The translations under genes and the position numbers were made by a program. From Candidatus Brocadia sp. (GTDB lineage Bacteria > Planctomycetota > Brocadiia > Brocadiales > Brocadiaceae), in the NCBI GenBank assembly GCA_021646415.1, contig SOEU01000012.1, positions 1 to 64,000 on the forward strand: a DNA stretch of 64,000 nucleotides, read 5' to 3'. This document shows positions 1 through 8,906 of the stretch, in pieces (within the stretch, counting starts at the first letter, position 1; the number at the start of each line of letters is the position of its first letter). Below the pieces are notes generated by a model. The model saw only the letters and a list, made by a program, of their open reading frames with translations. It was not told the DNA's origin and did not search any database.

Positions 1-2
1 TT

Positions 3-1016
3 GCTGCCGGAGATTACACCCTTACTGCGTCTGCAACAGGCTACACTTCTGCATCCCAGTCTGCTACGGTAATAACAGGCAAGAACACCAGGGCTGATTT
101 CGCATTGACATCTGGAGGGACGCCCACACCAACACCCGGAACAGGCAATCTCGGAGGGCAGGTAACGGACACCGGGACAGGGGCAGGTATTGTTGGTGCA
201 ACGGTATCGACCGATACGGGGCTTACATCTACTACGGTCAAAAACGGTGCCTACGCATTCCGCAACATTGCTGCCGGAGATTACACCCTTACTGCGTCTG
301 CAACAGGCTATGCATCTGCATCCCAGTCTGCTACGGTAATAACAGGCAAGAACACCAGGGCTGATTTCGCATTGTCATCCGGAGGGACACCCACACCAAT
401 ACCAACGCCATTGTTAACCCCGACGCATGGAACAGGTAACCTTGGAGGTCAGGTAACAGACCTAGGAACAGGGGCAGGTATTGTTGGTGCGACGGTATCG
501 ACCGATACGGGGCTTACGACCGCTACGGTCAAAAACGGTGCCTACACATTTCGCAACATTGCTGCCGGAGATTACACCCTTACTGCGTCTGCAACAGGCT
601 ATGCATCTGCATCCCAGTCTGCTACGGTAATAACAGGCAAGAACACCAGGGCTGATTTCGCATTGTCATCTGTTGTAACGCCAACACCCGCACTGACACC
701 GCCACCAACATGCGAAGCCAACCTGTTAGTGGCGTTTCCAAAAAGACTAAGGCTACAAACAGAGGAAAGCGCCGAAGAAACAATAACAGTGTTCTGTGAG
801 AACGGTACCCCTCTTCCAGGTGAAATGATAACGTGGAATATTAGGTCTGGTAAAAAACGGATAACGATCACACCGAACAGTGCTGTAACAGACGCTAACG
901 GCGAGGCCAGATTCACGATTACAGCTACAGACAGGATCGGTGGTGCAAAGATCAAATTTAAAGATGAATCAGCTGATCTTAAGATGACAGTAACCGTAAA
1001 GGTTATGAGTAAATAG
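3..1016 (+). CDS. Repetitive surface/secreted protein, 5' end outside window
   Basis: The reading frame is open from the first bases of the window, so the true start lies upstream. The visible part holds a partial and two full copies of a module of about 80 residues (GNLGGQVTD ... GAYTFRNIAAGDYTLTAS ... NTRADFALSS). This looks like the carboxypeptidase-regulatory-like beta-sandwich found in secreted proteins. Modules are separated by Thr/Pro linkers (PTPTP, PTPIPTPLLTPTH). The last ~100 residues (after PPPTCEANLLV) resemble a bacterial Ig-like domain, with a DANGEARFTI motif typical of that fold. No anchor or sorting signal is visible at the C-terminus. Export and a structural or adhesive role are inferred from the family, not seen. 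Confidence 0.75.
   Translation, partial: AAGDYTLTASATGYTSASQSATVITGKNTRADFALTSGGTPTPTPGTGNLGGQVTDTGTGAGIVGATVSTDTGLTSTTVKNGAYAFRNIAAGDYTLTASATGYASASQSATVITGKNTRADFALSSGGTPTPIPTPLLTPTHGTGNLGGQVTDLGTGAGIVGATVSTDTGLTTATVKNGAYTFRNIAAGDYTLTASATGYASASQSATVITGKNTRADFALSSVVTPTPALTPPPTCEANLLVAFPKRLRLQTEESAEETITVFCENGTPLPGEMITWNIRSGKKRITITPNSAVTDANGEARFTITATDRIGGAKIKFKDESADLKMTVTVKVMSK
138..670 (+). repeat. Near-identical coding tandem repeat, 242-bp units
   Basis: Units at 138-379 and 429-670 differ at only a few positions, and a third partial copy occupies about 1-112. Each starts ggaacaggyaa and ends gcattgtcatc, and linkers of about 49 bp encode Thr/Pro-rich spacers. The near identity at DNA level suggests recent duplication or gene conversion. 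Confidence 0.9.
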
Positions 1017-1030
1017 ACTCCCTGTTCAAA

Positions 1031-1068
1031 TCAACACAGGGAAAAGTGAATTCCCTGTTGAAGTTTTT
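1031..1068 (+). terminator. Rho-independent terminator after the repeat protein
   Basis: The arms tcaacacaggga and tccctgttga pair with one bulge and are followed by agttttt, 14 bp after the stop codon. This is a good intrinsic terminator shape. Confidence 0.6.
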
Positions 1069-1175
1069 CTAAAAAAGCTAAAACATACGAATCTTCTCGT
1101 TAACTATTCGTATGCCAGATTCTGGATGGTTACCGGATTACGGACATGTCTTAACAATTTTTATAATACTCATTG

Positions 1176-3212
1176 TCAAGCCCCGTAAATATGTTCAAAA
1201 TAAACCCGTAATATCTCCGCTACGCTCCATGCCTGTGAGATACACCCCCGGGGTGTATGCGGAGGGTCCCCATCAAATATCTCAGAAATAGTCCCCAGAC
1301 CCGCTTCAAATAAGTGTGCATAAAACGGCCCGAATAATCCTTTGAGATATTTTGGGGTATCTTCACTGCCTGCATATACCCTGGCGTAGGCTGAAATGTA
1401 TGGGCCTATCAGCCATGCCCATACCGTACCCTGATGATACGCCCTGTCCCTCTCATACTGATTTCCATGATATTGATTGATGTAGTCTTTGTCTTCCGGT
1501 GACAGGCTTCGCAAACCATACGGTGTTAATAAATGTGTTTTTACGATTTCTATCACGCTCCTTTGTCTTTGTATGGATAGCATCGAATATGGCAGGCTCA
1601 CGGCAAATATCTGATTCGGTCGAATGGCCTTATCCCTTATTTCACCGTCGATACAGTCATAGAGATATTGTCCCTTATCAAACCAAAAGATGTTATGAAA
1701 TGATTCGCTTACTTTTTGGGCCAGCGAATTATACTCATTACCTTCCTCGCTTAAATCCATCTCACGAGCAAAGAAGGCCATGATTTTCAAGGCATTATAC
1801 CACAAGGCATTGATTTCCACGGCCTTTCCCCTGCGGGGAGTCACAACCCAATCACCCACCTTTGCATCCATCCACGTTAGTTGCACTCCCTCGGCACCGG
1901 CATGGATTAACCCATCTGAATCCATATGAATGTTATAGCGTGTCCCTTTCCTGTAATACTCAATGATCTCTTTTAACACACTATAGAGATCCTTACGAAT
2001 AGTCTCCAAATCCTTTGCAAGGCGCAGGTACTGGTATACAGCATGAATGTACCACAACGATGCATCAACGGTATTGTATTCAGGCATCTCACCATAATCG
2101 GGGAATCGGTTAGGTATCATCCCCTTGTCAACAAACCGGGCATAGGAAAGTAATATCTCTCTGGCGTCTTCAAATCTGCCCCGTATGAGAGTAAGCCCGG
2201 GTAGTGAGATCATCGTATCACGTCCCCAATCGCCAAACCAGTGATATCCAGCAATGATGCTCTTTTTATTATTTCCCCGTTTCACAATAAAACTGTCTGA
2301 GACGGCCAACAATGATTCAACCAATTTGGCAAGTTCGTTGAAAGGTGTCGGCTGTCTGGTGCCAGGTGTCAGGTGTTCGTGTTCCTTTTTCTGATCCCTG
2401 ATCCCCGACCCCTGATCCCTATTTTCCGTTTGGCTGAGACGATAGTTCAATAGTATGTTCTTCCTGCGGTCTATTTCTTTATTTAATAATTCAAAAACAT
2501 CTAATGTGTCATATTCTTTTGTAGAGGCCACAACATAGCAATCCGTCCCTTTATTCAAATCAAAGTGCAGTGCAAAGGGACTGAAGTGGCCTTCGTGGGC
2601 ATCCATACCGCGTTCGATCTCCTTTGGATATTCCATATTTTTATACCAAAATGAAGAATTATCCATTGATTGTGCATTAAAAAAGAGATACAGGGGTGGA
2701 AGTGTATCGTAAGGTTGTAAACATATTCCATTTGCCAGAATTTTGTAGTCCGTCTTAAAAGACGGATTTTCCCTGGTGAGCCAGTGATAGTCCCGAAACG
2801 CTACCATAACTCTCACCTTCATAGTAAGGGTGGACGGCAGTTTGTCTCTACTTTTTACCTGATAGAGGATTACGGTAGTGTTTTCTCCATGAACCATAAA
2901 CACGATTTTTTTGACATGTATTCCGTCGATAGAATAATGAAATGTCGGAAACGGTGTTAAGCTAAACTGGGTAAGATTTTTATATCCGGAAGGATAGACA
3001 GCATCAGGATAGAGGTTTGTTGACAGCGGAAACTCTTTGTCTTCTATGGAAAGAAATTCTTCTAATTTGGAGAGCATTAGGGTACGTCCGAGGGGAGGTC
3101 TCGTTGCGGCCATGAGCAGACCATGATAACGTCTTGTATTGGCCCCGATTATCGTAGAGGAGGCATAACCGCCAATTCCGTTGGTCTCCAGCCATTCCTT
3201 TTCGATAGCCAT
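1176..3212 (-). CDS. Glycogen debranching enzyme (amylo-alpha-1,6-glucosidase family)
   Basis: The protein cleaves alpha-1,6 branch points of glycogen in the cytoplasm, by family assignment. The N-terminus MAIEKEWLETNGIGGYASS with NTRRYHGLL is the typical bacterial/archaeal debranching-enzyme N-domain. The C-terminal GH133-like (alpha/alpha)6 barrel shows GRDTMISLPG, MPEYNTVDASLW, QLTWMDAKVGDW and GTVWAWLIGPY. The start at 3212 gives the family N-terminus and leaves a 16-bp gap to the upstream gene; an earlier ATG at 3248 would overlap it. No clear Shine-Dalgarno is seen. Residues about 273-305 are an in-frame, low-complexity insertion (RDQGSGIRDQ) between the two domains, derived from a tgatcccc-type DNA repeat. 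It lies in the interdomain linker, so the enzyme may still work. Confidence 0.9.
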   Translation of the reverse strand: MAIEKEWLETNGIGGYASSTIIGANTRRYHGLLMAATRPPLGRTLMLSKLEEFLSIEDKEFPLSTNLYPDAVYPSGYKNLTQFSLTPFPTFHYSIDGIHVKKIVFMVHGENTTVILYQVKSRDKLPSTLTMKVRVMVAFRDYHWLTRENPSFKTDYKILANGICLQPYDTLPPLYLFFNAQSMDNSSFWYKNMEYPKEIERGMDAHEGHFSPFALHFDLNKGTDCYVVASTKEYDTLDVFELLNKEIDRRKNILLNYRLSQTENRDQGSGIRDQKKEHEHLTPGTRQPTPFNELAKLVESLLAVSDSFIVKRGNNKKSIIAGYHWFGDWGRDTMISLPGLTLIRGRFEDAREILLSYARFVDKGMIPNRFPDYGEMPEYNTVDASLWYIHAVYQYLRLAKDLETIRKDLYSVLKEIIEYYRKGTRYNIHMDSDGLIHAGAEGVQLTWMDAKVGDWVVTPRRGKAVEINALWYNALKIMAFFAREMDLSEEGNEYNSLAQKVSESFHNIFWFDKGQYLYDCIDGEIRDKAIRPNQIFAVSLPYSMLSIQRQRSVIEIVKTHLLTPYGLRSLSPEDKDYINQYHGNQYERDRAYHQGTVWAWLIGPYISAYARVYAGSEDTPKYLKGLFGPFYAHLFEAGLGTISEIFDGDPPHTPRGCISQAWSVAEILRVYFEHIYGA
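2341..2430. repeat. In-frame repeat insertion inside the debranching enzyme
   Basis: On the + strand the stretch reads ctgatccctgatccccgacc with further degenerate copies, plus gtgccaggtgtcaggtg. On the coding strand it gives the hydrophilic peptide RDQGSGIRDQ followed by HLTPGTRQP. It keeps frame and sits at the domain junction, as an intragenic dispersed repeat would. Confidence 0.55.
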
Positions 3213-3228
3213 AGAGACATTATGGCAG

Positions 3229-4062
3229 TTATCTTCGTTGAGTACCATCGTTATTTTGTTTGTTTTTGTTCACGAGCTTCAGGCGCATCATCTCTGCAAA
3301 GAGCCCTACCTCATATTCGATGCCTTTGAGAATATCGTTCTCTACAGCAAAGTTAATACACTTCTTCATCTCTTTGAGTGCCCTCGCATCCCTTTCCAGT
3401 AAAGTCTTTGCCAAAGTTACGGCATGATCTAACACCTCTTTATGAGGTGATATTTGGTTGACAAGACCCCACTCCAGGGCTGTTTCGGCACGAATCATCT
3501 TTCCCAGGAACAGCATCTCCTTGGCACGGGCTGCACCAATATAGCGAGGCAGGCGCTGTGTACCACCCAGGCCTGGGATAATGCTCAATTCAGGTTTTGC
3601 CTCTGGCAGACTGAAAAATGAAAGTTCTGATGCAACGCGCAGGTCACATAGCATGGCAAGCTCCAGGCCTGCCCCGATTGTAACACCGTTAATAGCGGCG
3701 ATAACGGGTTTTTTGCAATTTTCAATTTCTACGAACATGTCATGTGCGCGTTTAAACCGCTCGTAGTTTTTTTCGGCCACAAGGCCAGAGATCCAGGAAC
3801 CAAAGAGCTCGTCACGGTCAGCGCCATCGCTGAAGACCCCCCTAAGTTTGCTGGCAATGATAATAGCGCCAATCTTATCATCTCCCTCGTATTGATCCAT
3901 TTTGTCGTAAATGGCATCCAAAAGCCATGAACCTATAGAGTTTCGCGGAGGTTTTTTCATGGAGATAATGCCAATTGCCTTACCATTATCTCCGGAAATT
4001 TCTTCAAATTCGATGTGGTTATAACCGGAGTTATCACCACGGTTCATACGGATGTCTTTCAT
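3229..4062 (-). CDS. Enoyl-CoA hydratase/isomerase family protein
   Basis: This is a crotonase-fold enzyme acting on acyl-CoA thioesters, 277 residues against a usual ~260. The oxyanion-hole and catalytic region is clear: PVIAAINGVTIGAGLELAML carries the first Glu, and LPEAKPELSIIPGLGGTQRL carries the second Glu and the GGTQRL signature. Both acidic residues used by hydratases are kept, so hydratase activity is more likely than a dehalogenase or decarboxylase role, but the substrate cannot be read. It sits upstream of the debranching enzyme on the same strand and downstream of a dienoyl-CoA-reductase-like gene, which suggests an acyl-CoA oxidation context. The N-terminal ~20 residues (MNRGDNSGYNH) are extra, and a start at an internal Met cannot be excluded. 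Confidence 0.88.
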   Translation of the reverse strand: MKDIRMNRGDNSGYNHIEFEEISGDNGKAIGIISMKKPPRNSIGSWLLDAIYDKMDQYEGDDKIGAIIIASKLRGVFSDGADRDELFGSWISGLVAEKNYERFKRAHDMFVEIENCKKPVIAAINGVTIGAGLELAMLCDLRVASELSFFSLPEAKPELSIIPGLGGTQRLPRYIGAARAKEMLFLGKMIRAETALEWGLVNQISPHKEVLDHAVTLAKTLLERDARALKEMKKCINFAVENDILKGIEYEVGLFAEMMRLKLVNKNKQNNDGTQRR

Positions 4063-4087
4063 TTTTATTTACAAATTTAGTATTTGT

Positions 4088-4306
4088 TCATGTAAGTTTT
4101 AAACACACATATATATATATGCACTTATTCACCAGATAATTTCGGAGGGGCTTGTAACCAGAAGAATAAATAATAAAGTTCATTGGTAAATTCGTAACTC
4201 CCGGGTCCGCGTTCTTTGTCCTTCTTTGTATTTCTTCGGTTCTGCCAATAAAAAATTCTAATGGCACAGGAACACCCGGCGTAAATGGTGAATATTCTTT
4301 AATCAT
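4088..4306 (-). pseudogene. N-terminal remnant of an AAA-family ATPase
   Basis: The first 28 residues (MIKEYSPFTPGVPVPLEFFI then GRTEEIQR) match the opening of AAA ATPases of the type that begin NPFTPG-PVP-xxFxGR and continue to a Walker A P-loop. No P-loop follows; the frame runs into unrelated sequence (NFIIYSSGYKPLRNYLVNK) and stops after 72 codons. It is therefore read as a 5' fragment left by deletion. It lies in the gap between two metabolic genes. Confidence 0.6.
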
Positions 4307-4327
4307 AATTATATTTTCCGAATGTTT

Positions 4328-6352
4328 TTATATTTTAAAAGCCACTTCAAACCCTTCGTGAATGGCTTCAAGTGCGGTACGCACTTTTACACAATCGCCA
4401 ATGAAGTATGTTTCCGGGAATTTACCTTCCAATTGCTTTTGTAGATCGGTATTAGGGCTGTATCCCACTGCAATGATAACGGTATCGGCCTTGATAAAAT
4501 GTTCCTCTCCATTCTTTTCATATATCACGCCCCCATTTCTTCGCCCGTTTTCTCCGGGGTTGTTTACAATTTCTTTTACTTGTACTTCCGTTATCTCTTT
4601 TACACCCGCATCTTTTAACTCCTTGAGAATAATCCATCTTGTGGAGATGCCAAACCCACCTCCTATTTTTTTCCTCATCTCCAGCATAGTAACATTCTTA
4701 TTTCCCCTTGTCGTATACTCAATTACGTCTTTGGCGTCAATAACCTTTTGTTTGAGGAGAAAGCAAGCCACATCCGGTCTCATTGCACCCTGTCTGGCCG
4801 CATGTAAAGCCACTTCACAGCCAACCGTTCCCCCTCCAATAATAACAACATCTTTCCCTACGGACACCCCCCCATCCAATACCGCACTGGCAGCATATAC
4901 ATTTTTCCCTTTTATTCCAGGGAAACCAGGCATTATAGGATTCCCACCCGTAGCCACAATTACCGCATCAGGGCACTCTTCTTTTATGATCTGTAAATCT
5001 GCCTCCATTCCGGTTTTTATCTTTACCTGAAGCTTTGAAATCTGCCTTTCCAGATACGTTATAATATTTTGTATTTCTTCACGTCCGGGAGGAATAAAGG
5101 CATATCGTAATTGGCCACCCAACTGGTTATTTCTTTCGTAGAGTGTAACTTCATGTCCCCTTAATGCCAGAACGCGGGCTGCTTCCATCCCGGCAGGTCC
5201 ACCACCCACGACTACAACTTTTTTGGGTCTGTTCGTCCTGGTTATCTTATATTCACCCTCATGTCCTGCTATTGCATTATACGTGCAGGAAACGGGCTTA
5301 AAATTAAGCAGGGAATCGAAACATCCCTGATTACATGCAATACATGTCCTGATGTCATCAAGTTGCCCATTTTTATATTTATTCGGTAATTCGGGGTCTA
5401 CGATGAGCGGTCTTCCGATAGACACCATATCGGCCTGTTCATTATCTAAAATCTCTTCAGCCAATTGAAGATCATTTATCCTCACAGAGGCAATCACTGG
5501 GACTTTTACCTGAGATTTGATCTTCTCTGAAAGAAATACATAAGCCATCCGCGGAATAACCATCAGCATGATCGGCGTCTTGCTCTCATGCCAGCCGGGA
5601 GATACGTTAAAGACGTCCACACCTGCCTTCTCTAAAATCCTGGCAATTTCTATACTCTCGTCTATCTTGAGCCCTTCTTCTACAAAGTCATCCCCTGACA
5701 TCCTAAAAATAATAGGATAATCCTTCCCGACAGTCTCTCTTATCGCAAGAACCATTTCTCTGGCAAAACGGGCCCTGTTTTCAAGGCTTCCACCGTATTC
5801 ATCATCACGTTTGTTGGTAGCTTTTGAGAGAAACTGATTAATGAGATATCCCATCCCACCGTGAAGTTCCACGGCATCGAAACCTGCCTTTTTTGCCCTC
5901 ACGGTAGCACTGACATAGTTATCAATAACAATTTTGATCTCGGGAACCGTTAAGGCATGGGGTTCCTGCTTAATACTTCTATGTGTTAGTGAGGAGGGCG
6001 CAACAGGCTGCATCTTTGTAAAAAAAGACGATGCGCTTCTGCCACCATGGAGAAGTTGCGCTGCCACACGGACGTCATACAAGTGAATGGTATCGGTTAA
6101 TCTTCTTAATCCGGGAATGAGTTCATCCCTATCCAGCCCAATAATACTCTTCCAGACTTTACCATTCATTTCCGGATAACAACCACCCACGACAATAAAA
6201 CCGATGCCACCCTTTGCCCGTTCCTCGTAAAATTTGATAATCCGGCCATTGATAGTGCCATCCGAGGTAAATCCCAGATCCATGGCAGACATGATTATCC
6301 TGTTTTTTAAAGTCATCTGACCGATCTTTATTGTGTCAAACAGTTTGCTCAT
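4328..6352 (-). CDS. NADH:flavin oxidoreductase / 2,4-dienoyl-CoA reductase-like enzyme
   Basis: This 674-residue protein has the three-part layout of FadH/TMADH-type enzymes. Residues 1-330 form an OYE-like FMN TIM barrel (LLHGGR, ELHGGMGYLINQFLSKATNK, SIGRPLIVDPELP). A 4Fe-4S cluster motif follows (CIACNQGCFDSLL ... VSCTYNA). The C-terminal half has two Rossmann folds (VVVVGGGPAGMEAARVLALR and VVIIGGGTVGCEVALHAARQ) for FAD and NAD(P)H. The family reduces dienoyl-CoA or other alpha,beta-unsaturated carbonyls; the substrate here is unknown. The enoyl-CoA hydratase downstream makes a role in unsaturated acyl-CoA turnover plausible. The start MSKLFDTIKIGQMTLKNRI is standard for the family. Confidence 0.9.
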   Translation of the reverse strand: MSKLFDTIKIGQMTLKNRIIMSAMDLGFTSDGTINGRIIKFYEERAKGGIGFIVVGGCYPEMNGKVWKSIIGLDRDELIPGLRRLTDTIHLYDVRVAAQLLHGGRSASSFFTKMQPVAPSSLTHRSIKQEPHALTVPEIKIVIDNYVSATVRAKKAGFDAVELHGGMGYLINQFLSKATNKRDDEYGGSLENRARFAREMVLAIRETVGKDYPIIFRMSGDDFVEEGLKIDESIEIARILEKAGVDVFNVSPGWHESKTPIMLMVIPRMAYVFLSEKIKSQVKVPVIASVRINDLQLAEEILDNEQADMVSIGRPLIVDPELPNKYKNGQLDDIRTCIACNQGCFDSLLNFKPVSCTYNAIAGHEGEYKITRTNRPKKVVVVGGGPAGMEAARVLALRGHEVTLYERNNQLGGQLRYAFIPPGREEIQNIITYLERQISKLQVKIKTGMEADLQIIKEECPDAVIVATGGNPIMPGFPGIKGKNVYAASAVLDGGVSVGKDVVIIGGGTVGCEVALHAARQGAMRPDVACFLLKQKVIDAKDVIEYTTRGNKNVTMLEMRKKIGGGFGISTRWIILKELKDAGVKEITEVQVKEIVNNPGENGRRNGGVIYEKNGEEHFIKADTVIIAVGYSPNTDLQKQLEGKFPETYFIGDCVKVRTALEAIHEGFEVAFKI

Positions 6353-6931
6353 AATTCATTCTTAAATTAATCTGAACGCTGATTCTCATAAATATACAAG
6401 ATAAGTATTTATCAATCATTTTTTAAAATTATTCCGTTATCAACGGCTATACATTTCCAACAATACTACTCTATTTACAATTTAAGCTATTTGCGGTATT
6501 TAATGAAGTGACCCTTTAATCGTTGAAACAATCAATGACCAATATTTCACAAAGGGCAAGGGAATAAGATGAAGATATTTGAAGCAACGTAGTTATCCTT
6601 CTTCGAGAATTTTTATGGAAAATATGTCAATAATTGTAAACAATAACATGTTCTCATTCTGAAATGTCAGGCACTTTGGGATTATAAGATTCACACCTGC
6701 TTTTGTCAAGTTTATCCTTACGTGAACGCAATTTCACATTCCCAATCAAAAAATTTAGGGTGTGCCGGTAAGGTATGGGATACGAGTGAAAAGGGTGGAA
6801 GTAAAGAAGAGTGGAAAATCTTTAAATAATTACATACTCAAAAGTATGCTTTGTATTCATCTTTCGATGGTGAAACATCAAAGATGAATTTCCGGATAGT
6901 TTTATCACAACAATTTCGGATCTAAACTCAT
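6353..6931. other. Intergenic region of about 580 bp, no gene seen
   Basis: It is AT-rich with no ORF of recognisable family on either strand. A short + strand frame ending near 6829 (GCAGKVWDTSEKGGSKEEWK) reads like a degraded coding fragment but has no start and no recognised family. The only clear structure is the hairpin at 6855-6889. Confidence 0.5.
6855..6889 (-). terminator. Hairpin downstream of the YjfB-like gene
   Basis: The arms attcatctttcgatg and catcaaagatgaat pair over 14 bp with a single bulge and a gtgaaa loop. It lies 42 bp past the stop of the minus-strand small gene. The T-tract on that strand is weak (acttttg), so termination is only a likely role. Confidence 0.4.
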
Positions 6932-7114
6932 TTAAGCATAAACATCAACATTTTTACCAACCCCTTCTGGATTGCTAAAACTTTCATTTGCCTGTTTTTG
7001 TTCTTCGATGAGCTTTAATACCGTTTCACCCTGCATCTTCATGAAGTCCATAGCTTTTTTTACCATCTCTATATTATTATCAACGGACATTTTTGGCGTA
7101 ATATTGCCTATCAT
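6932..7114 (-). CDS. YjfB-like small protein (putative motility protein family)
   Basis: The 60-residue protein has the central AMDFMKMQGETVLKLIEEQ helix and the terminal GKNVDVYA. This resembles the YjfB family layout (…MKMAMDQAEQQGQALVKML… G..IDIRV). The family is small, often found near flagellar or chemotaxis genes, and has no proven biochemical activity. A strong Shine-Dalgarno (aaggaggaaattata before ATG) confirms translation. No motility gene is adjacent, so it is monocistronic here. The stretch 7115-7469 upstream is AT-rich, holds its promoter by position, and shows no other gene. Confidence 0.65.
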   Translation of the reverse strand: MIGNITPKMSVDNNIEMVKKAMDFMKMQGETVLKLIEEQKQANESFSNPEGVGKNVDVYA

Positions 7115-7469
7115 TATAATTTCCTCCTTATATTGATGAGGGTTTATGGATACAGCCGGAACTGGAAAATGATATTCTCATACCGTCCTGATCTATAAAA
7201 AGAATGACATGAAGCATTTTTTATTATCGGAATATTCCAGGAATTGTTTAATACTTTTTTAGAAAATTATTTTGACATTTTGATGACACATTTATCACAA
7301 TAATACAACAAAATAATTTTCAATGTAAACCTTTATGATCGGAAGGCTCGCAGAAGCGCATGGGAATATATCCCCTCCCTGAAAGTCTTCCCATCGTTTG
7401 CAGAAAAGATTCCTCACCCCCTTGCAGGAGATGATAAAAGTGAGGGATAATTTCAGATGAAATATTACT

Positions 7470-8786
7470 GTGATTATCAATCCTGAACAAATCAAGACTT
7501 TTGTCAATACAAACTACCCTTACCTCGGCGTAAATAAACAGCAAGAGGTCTCCCGGCTTCTGTTTGAGATTGCCAAGCGTGAACGCATAGATTATACAGA
7601 GGTAGCTGAGCGCTTGCCAAAACCACCAAGTCGATTTTCCCTGCTGAAAGATTATCTTCTGAAACGACGTTATCCATCTCTTGCCGTTAAGGGCCATAAA
7701 ATCAGGCCGTCTTTTCCCGATATTAGCATTAATCCGGCATTGCAAGTGGATGTTACTTTGAAACCGCGGATCAACCCCGGAAATCTGTTCATAGAAGAAT
7801 CTGTTTTGCATACTGAAATGGTGAAAAGGGTAGTAGCTCAATTCCCAAAGAGCAATATTGAAATAATCAAGACTTATAAAGAACATACGGAGAAGAAACA
7901 GTTTAGCATCGAAGACTATAACAGAAGGTCAGAGAATTTTTACCTTGTGCGCGAGAACTATGATTTCTATAAACGGTGTCCTTGTTCCAGCAAATCTGCA
8001 TCATGTGGTTATTTTATTGTTAATCTGGGAAGTGGATGTGTGTATGAATGCTCTTATTGTGTTTTGCAGGATTATATCAATTCACCCGGCATTATCCTGC
8101 CAGCCAATATCGAGGACTTTTTTTTGGCTTTTCAGAATTTGAAGCATGACATCCGTTGCGGCTCGTGCGAGTTAACCGATTCTCTGATCTTTGATCACAT
8201 TACAGGATACTCACCGCAGATCGTCGAATTCTTTCGTCACTATCCCAGAAGCACGTTCGAGTTTAAAACAAAGAGCGATAATATCGGGCTTTTGACCTCA
8301 GTGCCGGGGGCAAACAATATAGTCGTCTCCTGGTCAATGAACCCCCAGCTTATTGTGGACACCGTTGAATATTTTACCGCTACGTTACCTCAACGTTTAG
8401 CAGCTGCACAGAAATGCGTTGATTGCGGATACAGGGTCGCCTTCCATTTTGACCCGATTATTTACTACCCAGAATGGGAAGCCGATTATGAAACATTGAT
8501 TAATGACATCTTTGATACCATCGATGGAGGAGATATCGCATGGATAAGTCTTGGAACACTGCGCATGACACCACGACTGAAAAAGATCATTGAAAATCGT
8601 TTTCCAGATAACACAATACTCGATGAGGAATTTTTCGTTGGCCACGATGGCAAACTCAGATATCCACGGGATGTTAGGGCTTTCATATACAAAAATATGA
8701 CATCCTGGATTCGCAAGCGCAGTAAAGACGTTCCTGTTTATCTGTGTATGGAAGAAAAGTCAATGCATTTAGACCATGCAACTTAA
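7470..8786 (+). CDS. Spore photoproduct lyase-like radical SAM protein
   Basis: The 438-residue protein contains the radical SAM motif CVYECSYC (Cx3Cx2C) at about residues 191-198, within GSGCVYECSYCVLQDYINSP. This is the spore-photoproduct-lyase (SPL) type and not a generic CxxxCxxC neighbour. Downstream FTD-like elements (ELTDSLIFDH), SWSMNP and FHFDPIIYYP are also SPL-family features. SPL repairs thymine dimers in spores, but non-sporulating bacteria carry homologues of unproven role, so repair of DNA lesions here is inference. The GTG at 7470 is the only usable start because an in-frame stop lies just upstream. An extra N-terminal ~150 residues includes a helical region before the core. 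Confidence 0.82.
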   Translation: MIINPEQIKTFVNTNYPYLGVNKQQEVSRLLFEIAKRERIDYTEVAERLPKPPSRFSLLKDYLLKRRYPSLAVKGHKIRPSFPDISINPALQVDVTLKPRINPGNLFIEESVLHTEMVKRVVAQFPKSNIEIIKTYKEHTEKKQFSIEDYNRRSENFYLVRENYDFYKRCPCSSKSASCGYFIVNLGSGCVYECSYCVLQDYINSPGIILPANIEDFFLAFQNLKHDIRCGSCELTDSLIFDHITGYSPQIVEFFRHYPRSTFEFKTKSDNIGLLTSVPGANNIVVSWSMNPQLIVDTVEYFTATLPQRLAAAQKCVDCGYRVAFHFDPIIYYPEWEADYETLINDIFDTIDGGDIAWISLGTLRMTPRLKKIIENRFPDNTILDEEFFVGHDGKLRYPRDVRAFIYKNMTSWIRKRSKDVPVYLCMEEKSMHLDHAT

Positions 8787-8791
8787 AATTA

Positions 8792-8824
8792 ACCCTGTCA
8801 GGGTTCTAAACCCTGACAGGGTTG
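8792..8824. terminator. Perfect 15-bp palindrome after the radical SAM gene
   Basis: The arms aaccctgtcagggtt (8792-8806) and aaccctgacagggtt (8810-8824) are perfect reverse complements separated by 3 nt. Each arm is itself almost palindromic, so either a long hairpin or two short cruciforms can form. It could act as a bidirectional terminator, but the lack of a T-tract and the nested symmetry suggest a dispersed palindromic repeat. Confidence 0.7.
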
Positions 8825-8906
8825 ACTCACGAATTTCGTGCCTCTGATTTTGTCTTTTCCGACTTGTTCAGGTTAGGAATTTTCATTTTATTTAGATGGA
8901 GATAGT

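Noticed and set aside
7320-7886. A minus-strand frame of 188 codons overlapping the SPL-like gene start
   Set aside because: The + strand encodes the N-terminal part of the radical SAM protein here; the minus frame shows no family features.
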